Source: Psychromarinibacter halotolerans (GTDB lineage Bacteria; Pseudomonadota; Alphaproteobacteria; Rhodobacterales; Rhodobacteraceae). Taken from it: DNA of 64,000 nucleotides. Numbering within the stretch: the stretch's first letter is position 1; each line of letters opens with the position of its first letter. Location: assembly GCF_029168315.1 (NCBI RefSeq), contig NZ_JARGYD010000007.1:1-64000 (forward strand). Direction: 5' to 3'. Below the pieces are notes generated by a model, which was given only the letters and a program-made list of their open reading frames with translations, did no database searches and was not told the DNA's origin. Below, piece after piece: positions 35,960 through 43,653 of this stretch. The position numbers and the translations under genes are program-made.

Positions 35960-37111
35960 ATGGAAATCGTGAAAGTCGACCACTGGATGGTCAGGGTTCC
36001 GTTTCGGGAAACGATCAACTGGGGGTCCGGCGCACGGATCGGCAGCACGCGGCTGATCTGCCGGATCGAGACGCGGTCCGGCGCCATCGGGTGGGGCGAG
36101 ACGCTGTGCCTGATCGACACCGTGCCCGCCGTCTTCGCCAACGTCGTCGCCCGGCTTGCGATTGGCCGCAGCGTGGCCGAGGCCGAAGCGTTCTATCGCC
36201 ATGTTCTTGGCGCTGGCTACTATCACCACAAGCGCGCCGCCGTGATGGCGATGGCCGCGCTTGAGATGGCGATGTGGGATGCGTTGGGGCACATCGCGGG
36301 CCTGCCCTGCCATGCGCTGTGGGGCGGACGGTTCCGCGACACCGTGCCCGCCGCTGCCTATACCTTCACCCGCGACCCCGACGCCCTGACCGACCGGCTG
36401 CGCGACTTCCGCGACCGGGGGTTCGGCACGTTCAAGGTCAAGATCGGCTTCGATGTAGACAGCGATATCGCCTTGGCCACAGCCGCCCGCGCGGCCATCG
36501 GCGACGCGCCCCTGCGGCTGGACGTGAACGGCGCATGGACACCCGGAACCGCCCGCCGCCAACTGGCGAAACTGGCGCCGCTTGACCCGTTCTATGTAGA
36601 GCAACCGCTGGAGCTGGACGATATCGCCGGGCATCGCGCGCTGCGCCAGTGCCAGACTGTGCCGATCGCGCTGGACGAAAGCGCCTATACGCTGGAGGAC
36701 ACCGGCAACATCGTCCACGCCGAGGCGGCGGATGTCATCCTGCTGGATCCACATCAGGCGGGCGGCTTGTGGCCCGTGATCAAGGCCGCCGGCATCGCCG
36801 AGGCGCACGGCATCCCCGTCACGCTGCACTCTGGCGCCGAACTGGCAATCAGTCAGGCCGCATACGTTCACCTTGGCGCGTCGATTCCGAACCTGTCGCT
36901 GGCGATCGACACCGAGCGCGACTACCTCGCCGCCGACATCGCCCCCGACACGCCGCCGCTGACACGGGGCGCGTACGAGGTGCCGACCGCGCCGGGGCTG
37001 GGCGTCACGCCATCGCTCGACATGATCGAGGAATTCCGCGTCACCCGGATCGAAGGCGCCTATCTAGACCAGTCGCGGCCGGGATGGTTCCCGATGAAAC
37101 CCGCGTACTAA
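35960..37111 (+). CDS. enolase-superfamily sugar-acid dehydratase 2
   Basis: This is a 383-residue mandelate racemase subgroup enzyme. It has the KxK pair Lys159/Lys161 (FKVKIGF), metal ligands Asp188, Glu214 (YVEQPL) and Asp239 (ALDES), and a His-Asp dyad candidate Asp263 (LLDPHQAGG) and His290 (VTLHSG). The full residue set suggests an active acid-sugar dehydratase distinct from the one at 26867. It starts after GGGAGGGG directly behind operator copy 3. The exact substrate cannot be read from sequence. Confidence 0.87.
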   Translation: MEIVKVDHWMVRVPFRETINWGSGARIGSTRLICRIETRSGAIGWGETLCLIDTVPAVFANVVARLAIGRSVAEAEAFYRHVLGAGYYHHKRAAVMAMAALEMAMWDALGHIAGLPCHALWGGRFRDTVPAAAYTFTRDPDALTDRLRDFRDRGFGTFKVKIGFDVDSDIALATAARAAIGDAPLRLDVNGAWTPGTARRQLAKLAPLDPFYVEQPLELDDIAGHRALRQCQTVPIALDESAYTLEDTGNIVHAEAADVILLDPHQAGGLWPVIKAAGIAEAHGIPVTLHSGAELAISQAAYVHLGASIPNLSLAIDTERDYLAADIAPDTPPLTRGAYEVPTAPGLGVTPSLDMIEEFRVTRIEGAYLDQSRPGWFPMKPAY

Positions 37112-37121
37112 ACCCCACCGC

Positions 37122-39839
37122 CTATTCCGCCGCGATGGCGGCGGCGCTGCCGGGGCGATAATTCAGGATCGGGGCCAGCCAGCGTTCGGCCTCTTCGACG
37201 TCGATCCCCTTGCGGGCGGCGTAATCCTCGACCTGATCGCGTTCGACCTTGGCGACACCGAAATAGTAAGAGTCCGGGTGGCCGATATACAGGCCGGATA
37301 CCGAAGACCCCGGCCACATCGCCATGCTTTCGGTCAGCTCGACCCCGGTGGTCGCCTTGGCGTCCAGCAGGTCGAACAAGGTCTGCTTCTCGGTGTGGTC
37401 GGGCTGCGCGGGATAGCCCGGCGCGGGGCGGATGCCGTCATAGGGTTCGCCGATCAGCTCTTGCGGCGCGAAGGCCTCGCCCTTGCCATAACCCCAATGC
37501 TGACGCCGCACCCGTTCGTGCAGCATTTCCGCCATCGCCTCGGCGAAGCGGTCGGCCAGCGCCTTCACCATGATCGCGGCATAATCGTCGCCGTCCGCTT
37601 CGAACTTTTTGGCGATCTCGACCTCTTCCGGGCCCGCCGTCACGACAAAACCACCGACCCAGTCGGGCGTGCCCTCGGGCGCCACGAAATCGGCAAGGGC
37701 AAGATTCGGGCTGTCCTTGCGCTTGGACGTCTGCTGACGAAGCGTGTGCAGGGTCGCCAACGTTTCGGTCCGGCTGCCGTCCTTGAACAGGCGGATGTCG
37801 TCGCCGACGGCGTTCGCCGGCCAGAACCCCACGACGGCGCGCGGGCCGAACCAGCTTTCGCCGATGATGCGCTGAAGCATCGCCTGCGCGTCGGCGAACA
37901 GGTTGCGCGCGGCCTCGCCATAGGTCTCGTGTTCCAGAATGCGCGGGTAGACGCCCTTCAACTCCCACGTCTGGAAGAACGGCGTCCAGTCGATGTACCG
38001 GGAAATTTCGGCAAGATCCCAGTTCTCGACCACCTTGGGCCCGGTGAACGCGGGCTCTGTCGCCGCATAGTCAGACCAGTCGATCTTCATCGCATTGGCC
38101 CGCGCCGCCGCCAACGGCAGCCGCTGCTTTGCCCGCTCGGCCCGCTCGTGACGCTCGGCCACCTCGGAATACTCGGCGCGGATGCCGTCGATATAGGGCT
38201 GTTTCTGCGTCTTGCTCAGCAACGATGACACGACCCCGACCGCCCGGCTGGCATCGGTGACGTAGATGGCCTGACTTTTCGAATACTGCGGGGCGATCTT
38301 GACCGCCGTGTGCACCTTCGAGGTCGTCGCGCCGCCAATCAGCAGCGGAACGTCGAAGCCTTCGCGTTCCAGCTCGGTGGCAAGATGCACCATCTCGTCC
38401 AGCGACGGCGTGATCAGGCCCGACAGGCCGATGATGTCGACATTGCGGGCCTTGGCCTCTTCGAGGATCTTCTGCGGCGGCACCATGACGCCAAGGTCGA
38501 TGATCTCGTAGTTGTTGCACGCCAGAACGACGCCGACGATGTTCTTGCCGATGTCGTGCACATCGCCTTTGACCGTCGCCATCAAGACGCGGCCCGCGCT
38601 TTCGCGCTGCCCCTCCTTCTCGGCCTCCATGTAGGGCAGAAGCACGCCCACCGCCTGCTTCATGACGCGGGCCGATTTCACCACCTGCGGCAGGAACATC
38701 TTGCCCGCACCGAACAGGTCGCCCACGACATTCATGCCCGCCATCAGCGGCCCTTCGATCACGTCCAGCGGCTTTTCGGCGGCGACGCGCGCTTCTTCGG
38801 TGTCATCCTCGACGAACTCGGTGATGCCGTTGACCAGCGCGTGCTCCAGCCGCTTTTCGACCGGCCATTCGCGCCACGCAAGGTCGCGCTTCTTCTCTTC
38901 CCGCTTGTCGCCCTTATAGCGTTCCGCGATGTCCAGAAGGTTCTCTGTCGCGTTGCCGCCATTGGCGGGCGCACGGTTCAGGACCACGTCTTCGCAGGCC
39001 TCGCGCAGGTCCGGGTCGATCTGGTCGTACACCGCCAGCTGCCCGGCGTTAACGATCCCCATGTCCATGCCAACCTTGATGGCGTGGTACAGGAAGACCG
39101 CGTGCATCGCCTCGCGCACCGGCTCGTTGCCGCGGAAGCTGAACGACAGGTTCGAGACACCGCCCGAGATGTGGCAGTGCGGCAGGTTCTGCCGGATCCA
39201 GCGCGTGGCTTCGATGAAGTCCACGCCATAGTTGTCGTGCTCCTCGATGCCCGTCGCGACGGCGAAGACGTTGGGGTCAAAGATGATGTCCTCGGGCGGG
39301 AAACCAACATCCTTGGTCAGGATCTTGTAGGCCCGCGCGCAGATCTCGGTCTTGCGCTCGAAGCTGTCGGCCTGCCCTTGTTCGTCGAAGGCCATGACCA
39401 CGACAGCCGCACCATAGGCAAGGCACAAGCTCGCCTGATGCACGAAGGCCGCTTCGCCTTCCTTCAGCGAGATCGAATTCACCACCGGCTTGCCCTGCAC
39501 GCACTGCAGGCCCGCCTCGATCACCTCCCACTTGGAACTGTCGATCATCACCGGCACGCGAGCGATGTCGGGCTCGGCGGCGACAAGGTTCAGGAAGTCG
39601 ATCATCGCCTGCTTCGAGTCGATCAGCCCCTCGTCCATGTTGACGTCGATGATCTGGGCGCCGTTCTCGACCTGATCGCGCGCAACGTCCAACGCGGTGG
39701 CATAGTCGCGATTGGTAATCAGCTTGCGGAACTTGGCAGAGCCGGTCACGTTCGTCCGCTCGCCCACGTTCACGAACGGGATGTCCTTCGTCAGGACGAA
39801 GGGTTCAAGGCCCGAAAGCCTAAGCAGCGGGTCAGACAT
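37122..39839 (-). CDS. metH: methionine synthase, folate/cobalamin/AdoMet-binding polypeptide
   Basis: This 905-residue product corresponds to the C-terminal three modules of cobalamin-dependent MetH: pterin-binding domain (about 15-290, GERTNVTGSAKF), cap and B12-binding domains (about 340-580, with the cobalamin motif DVHDIGKNIVGVVL, SGLITPSLDEM and GGATTSKVHTA), and the AdoMet reactivation domain (about 600-905, ending near RPAPGYPAQPDH and GLYIGHPDS). The homocysteine-binding module is encoded by the overlapping upstream gene. Together they transfer a methyl group from methyl-tetrahydrofolate to homocysteine. Confidence 0.95.
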   Translation of the reverse strand: MSDPLLRLSGLEPFVLTKDIPFVNVGERTNVTGSAKFRKLITNRDYATALDVARDQVENGAQIIDVNMDEGLIDSKQAMIDFLNLVAAEPDIARVPVMIDSSKWEVIEAGLQCVQGKPVVNSISLKEGEAAFVHQASLCLAYGAAVVVMAFDEQGQADSFERKTEICARAYKILTKDVGFPPEDIIFDPNVFAVATGIEEHDNYGVDFIEATRWIRQNLPHCHISGGVSNLSFSFRGNEPVREAMHAVFLYHAIKVGMDMGIVNAGQLAVYDQIDPDLREACEDVVLNRAPANGGNATENLLDIAERYKGDKREEKKRDLAWREWPVEKRLEHALVNGITEFVEDDTEEARVAAEKPLDVIEGPLMAGMNVVGDLFGAGKMFLPQVVKSARVMKQAVGVLLPYMEAEKEGQRESAGRVLMATVKGDVHDIGKNIVGVVLACNNYEIIDLGVMVPPQKILEEAKARNVDIIGLSGLITPSLDEMVHLATELEREGFDVPLLIGGATTSKVHTAVKIAPQYSKSQAIYVTDASRAVGVVSSLLSKTQKQPYIDGIRAEYSEVAERHERAERAKQRLPLAAARANAMKIDWSDYAATEPAFTGPKVVENWDLAEISRYIDWTPFFQTWELKGVYPRILEHETYGEAARNLFADAQAMLQRIIGESWFGPRAVVGFWPANAVGDDIRLFKDGSRTETLATLHTLRQQTSKRKDSPNLALADFVAPEGTPDWVGGFVVTAGPEEVEIAKKFEADGDDYAAIMVKALADRFAEAMAEMLHERVRRQHWGYGKGEAFAPQELIGEPYDGIRPAPGYPAQPDHTEKQTLFDLLDAKATTGVELTESMAMWPGSSVSGLYIGHPDSYYFGVAKVERDQVEDYAARKGIDVEEAERWLAPILNYRPGSAAAIAAE

Positions 39840-40893
39840 TGGCAGTCATCCGGGGTTTGCGCGGCGCATAGGCGGCGACATGATCGGCGATGGCGCGGAT
39901 GTGTTCGGGCGTGGTGCCGCAGCACCCGCCGACGACATTGACCAGACCTTCCTTGGCGAAGACCTCGACCTTGGCGGCGGTGTCTTCGGGCTGTTCGTCG
40001 TACTGGCCGAACGCGTTCGGCAGGCCGGCGTTCGGATAGGCACAGACCCGCGTTTCCGCGACCCCGGCCAGTTCGGCAAGGTGCGGCCGCATCGCGTCGG
40101 CGCCAAGCGCACAGTTCAGCCCCACGGTGAACGGCCGCGCGTGACGGACCGAGTGCCAGAAGGCGGTGGGCGTCTGCCCCGACAGCGTGCGGCCCGAGGC
40201 ATCGGTGATCGTGCCCGAGATCATGATCGGCAGGCGGCGACCGACCTTGGCGAAGCTTTCAAGCGCGGCGAAGATCGCGGCCTTGGCGTTCAGCGTGTCG
40301 AAGATCGTCTCGATCAGGATCAGGTCCGATCCGCCTTCGATCAACCCGTCGATCTGCTGACCGTAGGCGAGGCGCAGATCGTCGAAGGTCACCGCGCGGT
40401 AGCCCGGGTCGTTCACGTCCGGACTGATCGAGGCGGTCCGGTTGGTCGGCCCGACGGCCCCGGCGACGAAGCGGCGGCGCCCGTCCTCGGCCTGCGCCCG
40501 GTCCGCCGCGCGCCGCGCGACCTGCGCGCCGGCGACGTTCAGGTCGTGCACCGCCCCCTCAAGCCCATAGTCGGCCTGCGCGATGGTGGTCGACGAAAAC
40601 GTGTTGGTTTCCAGGATGTCGGCCCCCGCACGGGCGAACTGAAACTGCACGTCCTCGACCGCCTTCGGCTGGGTCAGCACGAGAAGGTCGTTGTTGCCCT
40701 TCTGCGGGTGATCCGAAGCATGGTGCCGGCAGCCGGGCCCGTGAATGTGCCCACCTGCGGTAAAGTCCTCTTCGGACATGTTCAGCTCTTGGATCATCGT
40801 CCCCATCGCTCCGTCGAGGATGAGGATTCGGTCGCGGGCAGCCATTTCGAGCGCCGCGAAGCTGTCGGACGCCGGGAGGGAAAAGTTGATCAT
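39832..40893 (-). CDS. metH: methionine synthase, homocysteine-binding polypeptide
   Basis: This 353-residue homocysteine S-methyltransferase domain matches the MetH N terminus. The zinc ligands are visible as a Cys in GLNCALGAD and the pair in VGGCCGTTPEH. ILDGAMGTMIQ and GPGCRHHASDHP lie near the start. It overlaps the next MetH gene by 8 bases (ATGTCTGA), so the two chains are translated together. It is preceded by a 31-codon ORF whose stop overlaps its ATG. Confidence 0.93.
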   Translation of the reverse strand: MINFSLPASDSFAALEMAARDRILILDGAMGTMIQELNMSEEDFTAGGHIHGPGCRHHASDHPQKGNNDLLVLTQPKAVEDVQFQFARAGADILETNTFSSTTIAQADYGLEGAVHDLNVAGAQVARRAADRAQAEDGRRRFVAGAVGPTNRTASISPDVNDPGYRAVTFDDLRLAYGQQIDGLIEGGSDLILIETIFDTLNAKAAIFAALESFAKVGRRLPIMISGTITDASGRTLSGQTPTAFWHSVRHARPFTVGLNCALGADAMRPHLAELAGVAETRVCAYPNAGLPNAFGQYDEQPEDTAAKVEVFAKEGLVNVVGGCCGTTPEHIRAIADHVAAYAPRKPRMTANV

Positions 40894-40985
40894 GATGGTC
40901 CTGTCGGTTCGAGGGCGACAGATACCCGACCGCCAACATGGGTAACAACCTCATTATCCTGAGCATCATTATGAGGATCATTCAT
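40890..40985 (-). CDS. possible 31-codon leader ORF upstream of metH
   Basis: ATG at 40985 opens MNDPHNDAQDNEVVTHVGG and runs to a TGA at 40890-40892 that overlaps the metH ATG (ATGA). The DNA holds inverted CCTCAT/ATGAGG segments that could fold. No good ribosome-binding site is seen, and the same stretch is open in another frame. It may be a leader peptide, or the coding look may be chance over an mRNA structure. I do not recognise a SAM or SAH riboswitch. Confidence 0.35.
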   Translation of the reverse strand: MNDPHNDAQDNEVVTHVGGRVSVALEPTGPS

Positions 40986-41116
40986 GTTCAACGAGATACG
41001 GCCTTACGGTGCGTGCGGTCCCGGCCCACCTAGGCACCGCCTGCCGCTGCACCGTTGCGGCCGACAACAATCGGCTTGACCTTCGGTGTCGAAGAACCTA
41101 ATCGGAACTCCACTCT

Positions 41117-41190
41117 GGCGAGTTGGCGGAGTGGTGACGCAGCGGATTGCAAATCCGTGTACACCGGTTCGATTCCGGTACTCGCCTCCA
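41117..41190 (+). tRNA. tRNA-Cys (GCA)
   Basis: This is a 74-base tRNA with encoded CCA. The acceptor arm GGCGAGT (41117) pairs with ACTCGCC (41180-41186). The anticodon arm CGGAT-TGCAA-ATCCG carries anticodon GCA at 41149-41151. The T arm CCGGTTCGATTCCGG is canonical. The gene is intact and is the attachment site of the island: its 3' 48 bases plus two recur at 55938. Confidence 0.96.
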
Positions 41191-41192
41191 TT
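41143..41192 (+). repeat. left attachment site (attL) in tRNA-Cys
   Basis: Fifty bases from the anticodon arm to two bases past CCA are identical to 55938-55987. The repeat lies beside an integrase gene and marks the left island boundary. Confidence 0.93.
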
Positions 41193-41237
41193 TATCTTCA
41201 AGCACTTGCGTCACTCCTTTCAGTGTAGCGGCCCTGC

Positions 41238-41258
41238 CGTTTACATACGCGTTTACAT
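41238..41258. repeat. CGTTTACAT repeats at left end (candidate integrase arm sites)
   Basis: CGTTTACAT occurs at 41238-41246 and 41250-41258, spaced 12 bp, just inside attL and abutting the integrase stop. The same word occurs at 55847 and a shortened form at 55900 near attR. Placement at both ends fits arm-type binding sites for integrase or excisionase. Confidence 0.55.
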
Positions 41259-42374
41259 TCACCGCAAATTTTCTTGCTGTTTGGCGCGCTCAAGCTTCCT
41301 GCTCACCTCGTCACTTTCGTCTGGGCTAACGCGAGCGTAAATTTCGATCACTTGCGATGCGTAGCGGACAGACCACCCCATCAAGGTTGCAATTTGGCGT
41401 AGAGAGAGGTCCGCATTGAGCAAGCGAGTAGCCGCTGTGCCCCGTGTATCGGCCAACGTTTTCTCGCGGCCATCTTCCCAAGGCGGTATCTTGGCTTCGC
41501 GCCGCCACTTAGTGATCTGGTTGGAGGCCCAGCGAGCAGATAGGTGATGGCCAAGCTGGCTGACAAGAAGTGTCTCTTGTCCTGCTGGAGTCGCTTCAAC
41601 GAGCTCCGCCAAGCCAGTAGTCACGGGGATATATGCAACCCGGCCACGCTTGCCTGTCTTAAAGCGCAGGCGTTTCCCAGACCGGGTGTCTTCGAAGTGA
41701 TCAACCCGAACCTGCACCAGGTCTGACACTCGCAGTCCGGTCTCACAGCCCAACAACAGGATGCGCTGCACCCAACCTGGCGCCACCTTCTTAAATGCCT
41801 CAATGTCTGCCGGGGTCCACACGATCTCGCTACGATTTGAGGAGTAGAGTTTCTTCAGGCGATTACAGTGGTGCTCCTTGATCCGTCCTTCACTGACGGC
41901 CCAATTCAGGAGTTTGACGGCATGAGTTCCCGCCATGTCATATTGCTTCGGTGAATGAATCCAGCGCTTCCGCCAAGCGTTAAACTCCGCCCGAGACGCA
42001 GGCTCTTCGAACATTGCGACCGGATCCTCACCAAACTCGACTTGGAAACGCTTCACCCAGAGCTCCACATCCTCCCGCGAGCGAGCCTTTGGAGGCATCG
42101 CGTCGCTGCTCAGGAACTCGTCAACAAGCTGCGCCACCAAATACGCATGCCGCTCTGGCTTAGAAGTGCTCGCAGCAAAGGCGTGGAAAAAGTCAGGCAC
42201 GCGAGGAGTGCGCGCCATGTCCTCCCAGAACTTCGGGCCACCGCGCCAAGCATAGAAATGATACTTATAGCCTGCTGAGACTTTGCGCCGAACTCGATGC
42301 ACTCCTTTTGGCAAGTCACTGCTGCGCAAGGCGCAACCTCCGCTGAGCCACCAGCCCAGTCTCTTTGCGCTCAC
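41259..42374 (-). CDS. tyrosine-type site-specific integrase
   Basis: This is a 371-residue phage-type integrase. The catalytic set is Arg215 (TGLRVSDL), Lys240 region (FKTGKRGRVAYIPV), Arg311 (ADTRGTAATRL, where the usual His-x-x-Arg reads Asp-Thr-Arg) and nucleophile Tyr346 (VIEIYARV). The N-terminal part has an HFYAWRGGPKFW arm-binding-like segment. The start is uncertain, because the first ATG overlaps the upstream HTH gene by 59 bases; a TTG at 42329 is an alternative. It lies beside attL, as expected. Confidence 0.92.
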   Translation of the reverse strand: MSAKRLGWWLSGGCALRSSDLPKGVHRVRRKVSAGYKYHFYAWRGGPKFWEDMARTPRVPDFFHAFAASTSKPERHAYLVAQLVDEFLSSDAMPPKARSREDVELWVKRFQVEFGEDPVAMFEEPASRAEFNAWRKRWIHSPKQYDMAGTHAVKLLNWAVSEGRIKEHHCNRLKKLYSSNRSEIVWTPADIEAFKKVAPGWVQRILLLGCETGLRVSDLVQVRVDHFEDTRSGKRLRFKTGKRGRVAYIPVTTGLAELVEATPAGQETLLVSQLGHHLSARWASNQITKWRREAKIPPWEDGREKTLADTRGTAATRLLNADLSLRQIATLMGWSVRYASQVIEIYARVSPDESDEVSRKLERAKQQENLR

Positions 42375-42564
42375 CTTCGGCGAGGTGGGTCGGGATGTGC
42401 TGAGCCTTGTCCAGCTGGAATCGAACGTGAACGGGGTCGAAGTAGAGCGGATTGCGGCGGATCGGCTGGATACCGACGCGAGCGCAGAAGTTCCGGAAAG
42501 GTCCGCTGGAGTTCGCGAATCCTAGACGCGTCGCAAGTTCATGGGCGGACATCAGTTCAATCAT
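42316..42564 (-). CDS. small helix-turn-helix-like protein next to integrase
   Basis: This is 82 residues from MIELMSAHELATRLGFANSSGPFRNF, which looks like a short excisionase/MerR-type helix-turn-helix. It is followed by RRNPLYFDPVHVRFQLDKAQ, like a recognition wing. The ATG overlaps the preceding stop by 8 bases, and the integrase reading frame begins within it, so the three genes form one unit. It may be an excision directionality factor. Confidence 0.65.
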   Translation of the reverse strand: MIELMSAHELATRLGFANSSGPFRNFCARVGIQPIRRNPLYFDPVHVRFQLDKAQHIPTHLAEGERKETGLVAQRRLRLAQQ

Positions 42565-42766
42565 CGGCATCACCTGCGCTCCCGCGATCAAGGGGAGCCA
42601 CGGTATTCCGCTTGAGAAACTCGTCTATCGCTTCCGGCGGGATCAGATTCCTTCGGCAGACCCGAACATACCGCAACTCCCGGATGGCCATGAGTTCCCT
42701 CACCTTTCGCACAGAGATCGCCATCTTCTGAGCAACCTCCGCAGTCGTAAGCAATGTTTGAGCCAT
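42557..42766 (-). CDS. excisionase-family DNA-binding protein
   Basis: The 69-residue protein LLTTAEVAQKMAISVRKVRELMA followed by LRYVRVCRRNLIPPEAIDEFL is the typical HTH-17/excisionase fold (helix-turn-helix then wing). Such proteins bend attachment-site DNA for excision. It is first in the minus-strand integrase unit and divergent from the XRE regulator. Confidence 0.78.
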   Translation of the reverse strand: MAQTLLTTAEVAQKMAISVRKVRELMAIRELRYVRVCRRNLIPPEAIDEFLKRNTVAPLDRGSAGDADD

Positions 42767-42835
42767 ATGTTGCCCTCGTGATGCTTATGGTACTAAATGG
42801 AAGCAAGACGCATCGAATGCACTCACTTCAGACCC

Positions 42836-42857
42836 AAAGGGCCATATATGGCCTTTT
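42836..42857. promoter_or_regulatory. palindromic operator in the divergent switch region
   Basis: The core GGCCATATATGGCC (42840-42853) is a perfect 14-bp palindrome, flanked by AAA and TTT to give a near-perfect 22-bp dyad. It lies between the excisionase gene start (42766) and the XRE start (42875). It is a likely binding site for the XRE protein controlling both directions. Confidence 0.6.
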
Positions 42858-42874
42858 TATACAAGAATGGACCA

Positions 42875-43291
42875 ATGTCTACCACTTTTGAAGCGATAGG
42901 CGATAGGCTGCGTAGGCTCAGGAGCGGAGCAGGTCAGACTCAGGCTGAGTTCGCTGAAACCTTGGGAACGTCCCTACGCTCCTACAAAGGTTATGAGAGC
43001 GGCCAGCGCGAGCTGCCTACTTCCATAATTCTGCGCCTATGTGAGTTCAGTGGTGTCTCACCTAGCTGGCTCTTAACTGGCGAGCGCGACGGGCTCAGTC
43101 CAGAGGCCCTGGACGCGATCCGCCTGTCCTTACGCGCAGGGCTGGAACACCTTCGAGCGCAAACAAATATATCATCAACCGATGCCTGGGCAGATTACCT
43201 TCTTCTCCTGACAAAACTCAGTGAGAAGCAAAAACACTTCATCAGCTCGGAGGATGCCCAAGCTATCTTGATGATTGGGGAGAAAAAATGA
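42875..43291 (+). CDS. XRE-family transcriptional regulator
   Basis: The 138-residue protein has an N-terminal lambda-repressor-like HTH (about 3-65): IGDRLRRLRSGAGQTQAEFAE, then LRSYKGYESGQRELP and the typical VSPSWLLTGE end. The C-terminal region is helical with no peptidase motif. The start at 42875 is chosen because earlier ATGs would put coding sequence over the palindrome. It probably represses the divergent excision genes and itself. Confidence 0.82.
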   Translation: MSTTFEAIGDRLRRLRSGAGQTQAEFAETLGTSLRSYKGYESGQRELPTSIILRLCEFSGVSPSWLLTGERDGLSPEALDAIRLSLRAGLEHLRAQTNISSTDAWADYLLLLTKLSEKQKHFISSEDAQAILMIGEKK

Positions 43292-43569
43292 GAGCTTCCG
43301 AAGATGATGCAAGCAGGGATAATGTGTCGCTGTACCGCCCTGAACAGGCCGAACAGCTCATTCTTGCGCAAAAGACACTACCAGTTAGAAAGCGCGCGCA
43401 GACCATGAGCAGAATCGCGATCTTCTTTGCGATCATATGCACAGCCATTTTTGTAACAGGAATAGCACCACATGCGGTAAACGTCGCTGCTTGGGTTGCC
43501 TGCCTCTTATTCGTCGGCGCTGCCGCTGCGATTGACAATCTCCGACGGGAGCTACTTCGACTCAGGTGA
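43288..43569 (+). CDS. small membrane protein coupled to XRE regulator
   Basis: The 93-residue protein has a charged N-terminal half and two hydrophobic stretches (IAIFFAIICTAIFVTGIA and AAWVACLLFVGAAAAI). Its ATG overlaps the XRE stop (ATGA). No family recognised. It might signal to the regulator or be an immunity-type protein; neither is shown. Confidence 0.6.
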   Translation: MRASEDDASRDNVSLYRPEQAEQLILAQKTLPVRKRAQTMSRIAIFFAIICTAIFVTGIAPHAVNVAAWVACLLFVGAAAAIDNLRRELLRLR

Positions 43570-43653
43570 TTAATGCACGTAGTTGTTCGAAAAGCCTAGG
43601 ACGTAGCTACCCCAGCTACCCCTCAGCTTGTTTCACGGGTTGTAAAATTGCAA

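Noticed and set aside
40559..40981. 140-codon frame overlapping the metH start
   Set aside because: It runs out of frame through the clear metH homocysteine domain and is low-complexity at its start.
40894..41116. SAM-II, SAM/SAH or cobalamin riboswitch upstream of metH
   Set aside because: I could not match the leader to the conserved cores of these riboswitches; only weak inverted segments are visible.
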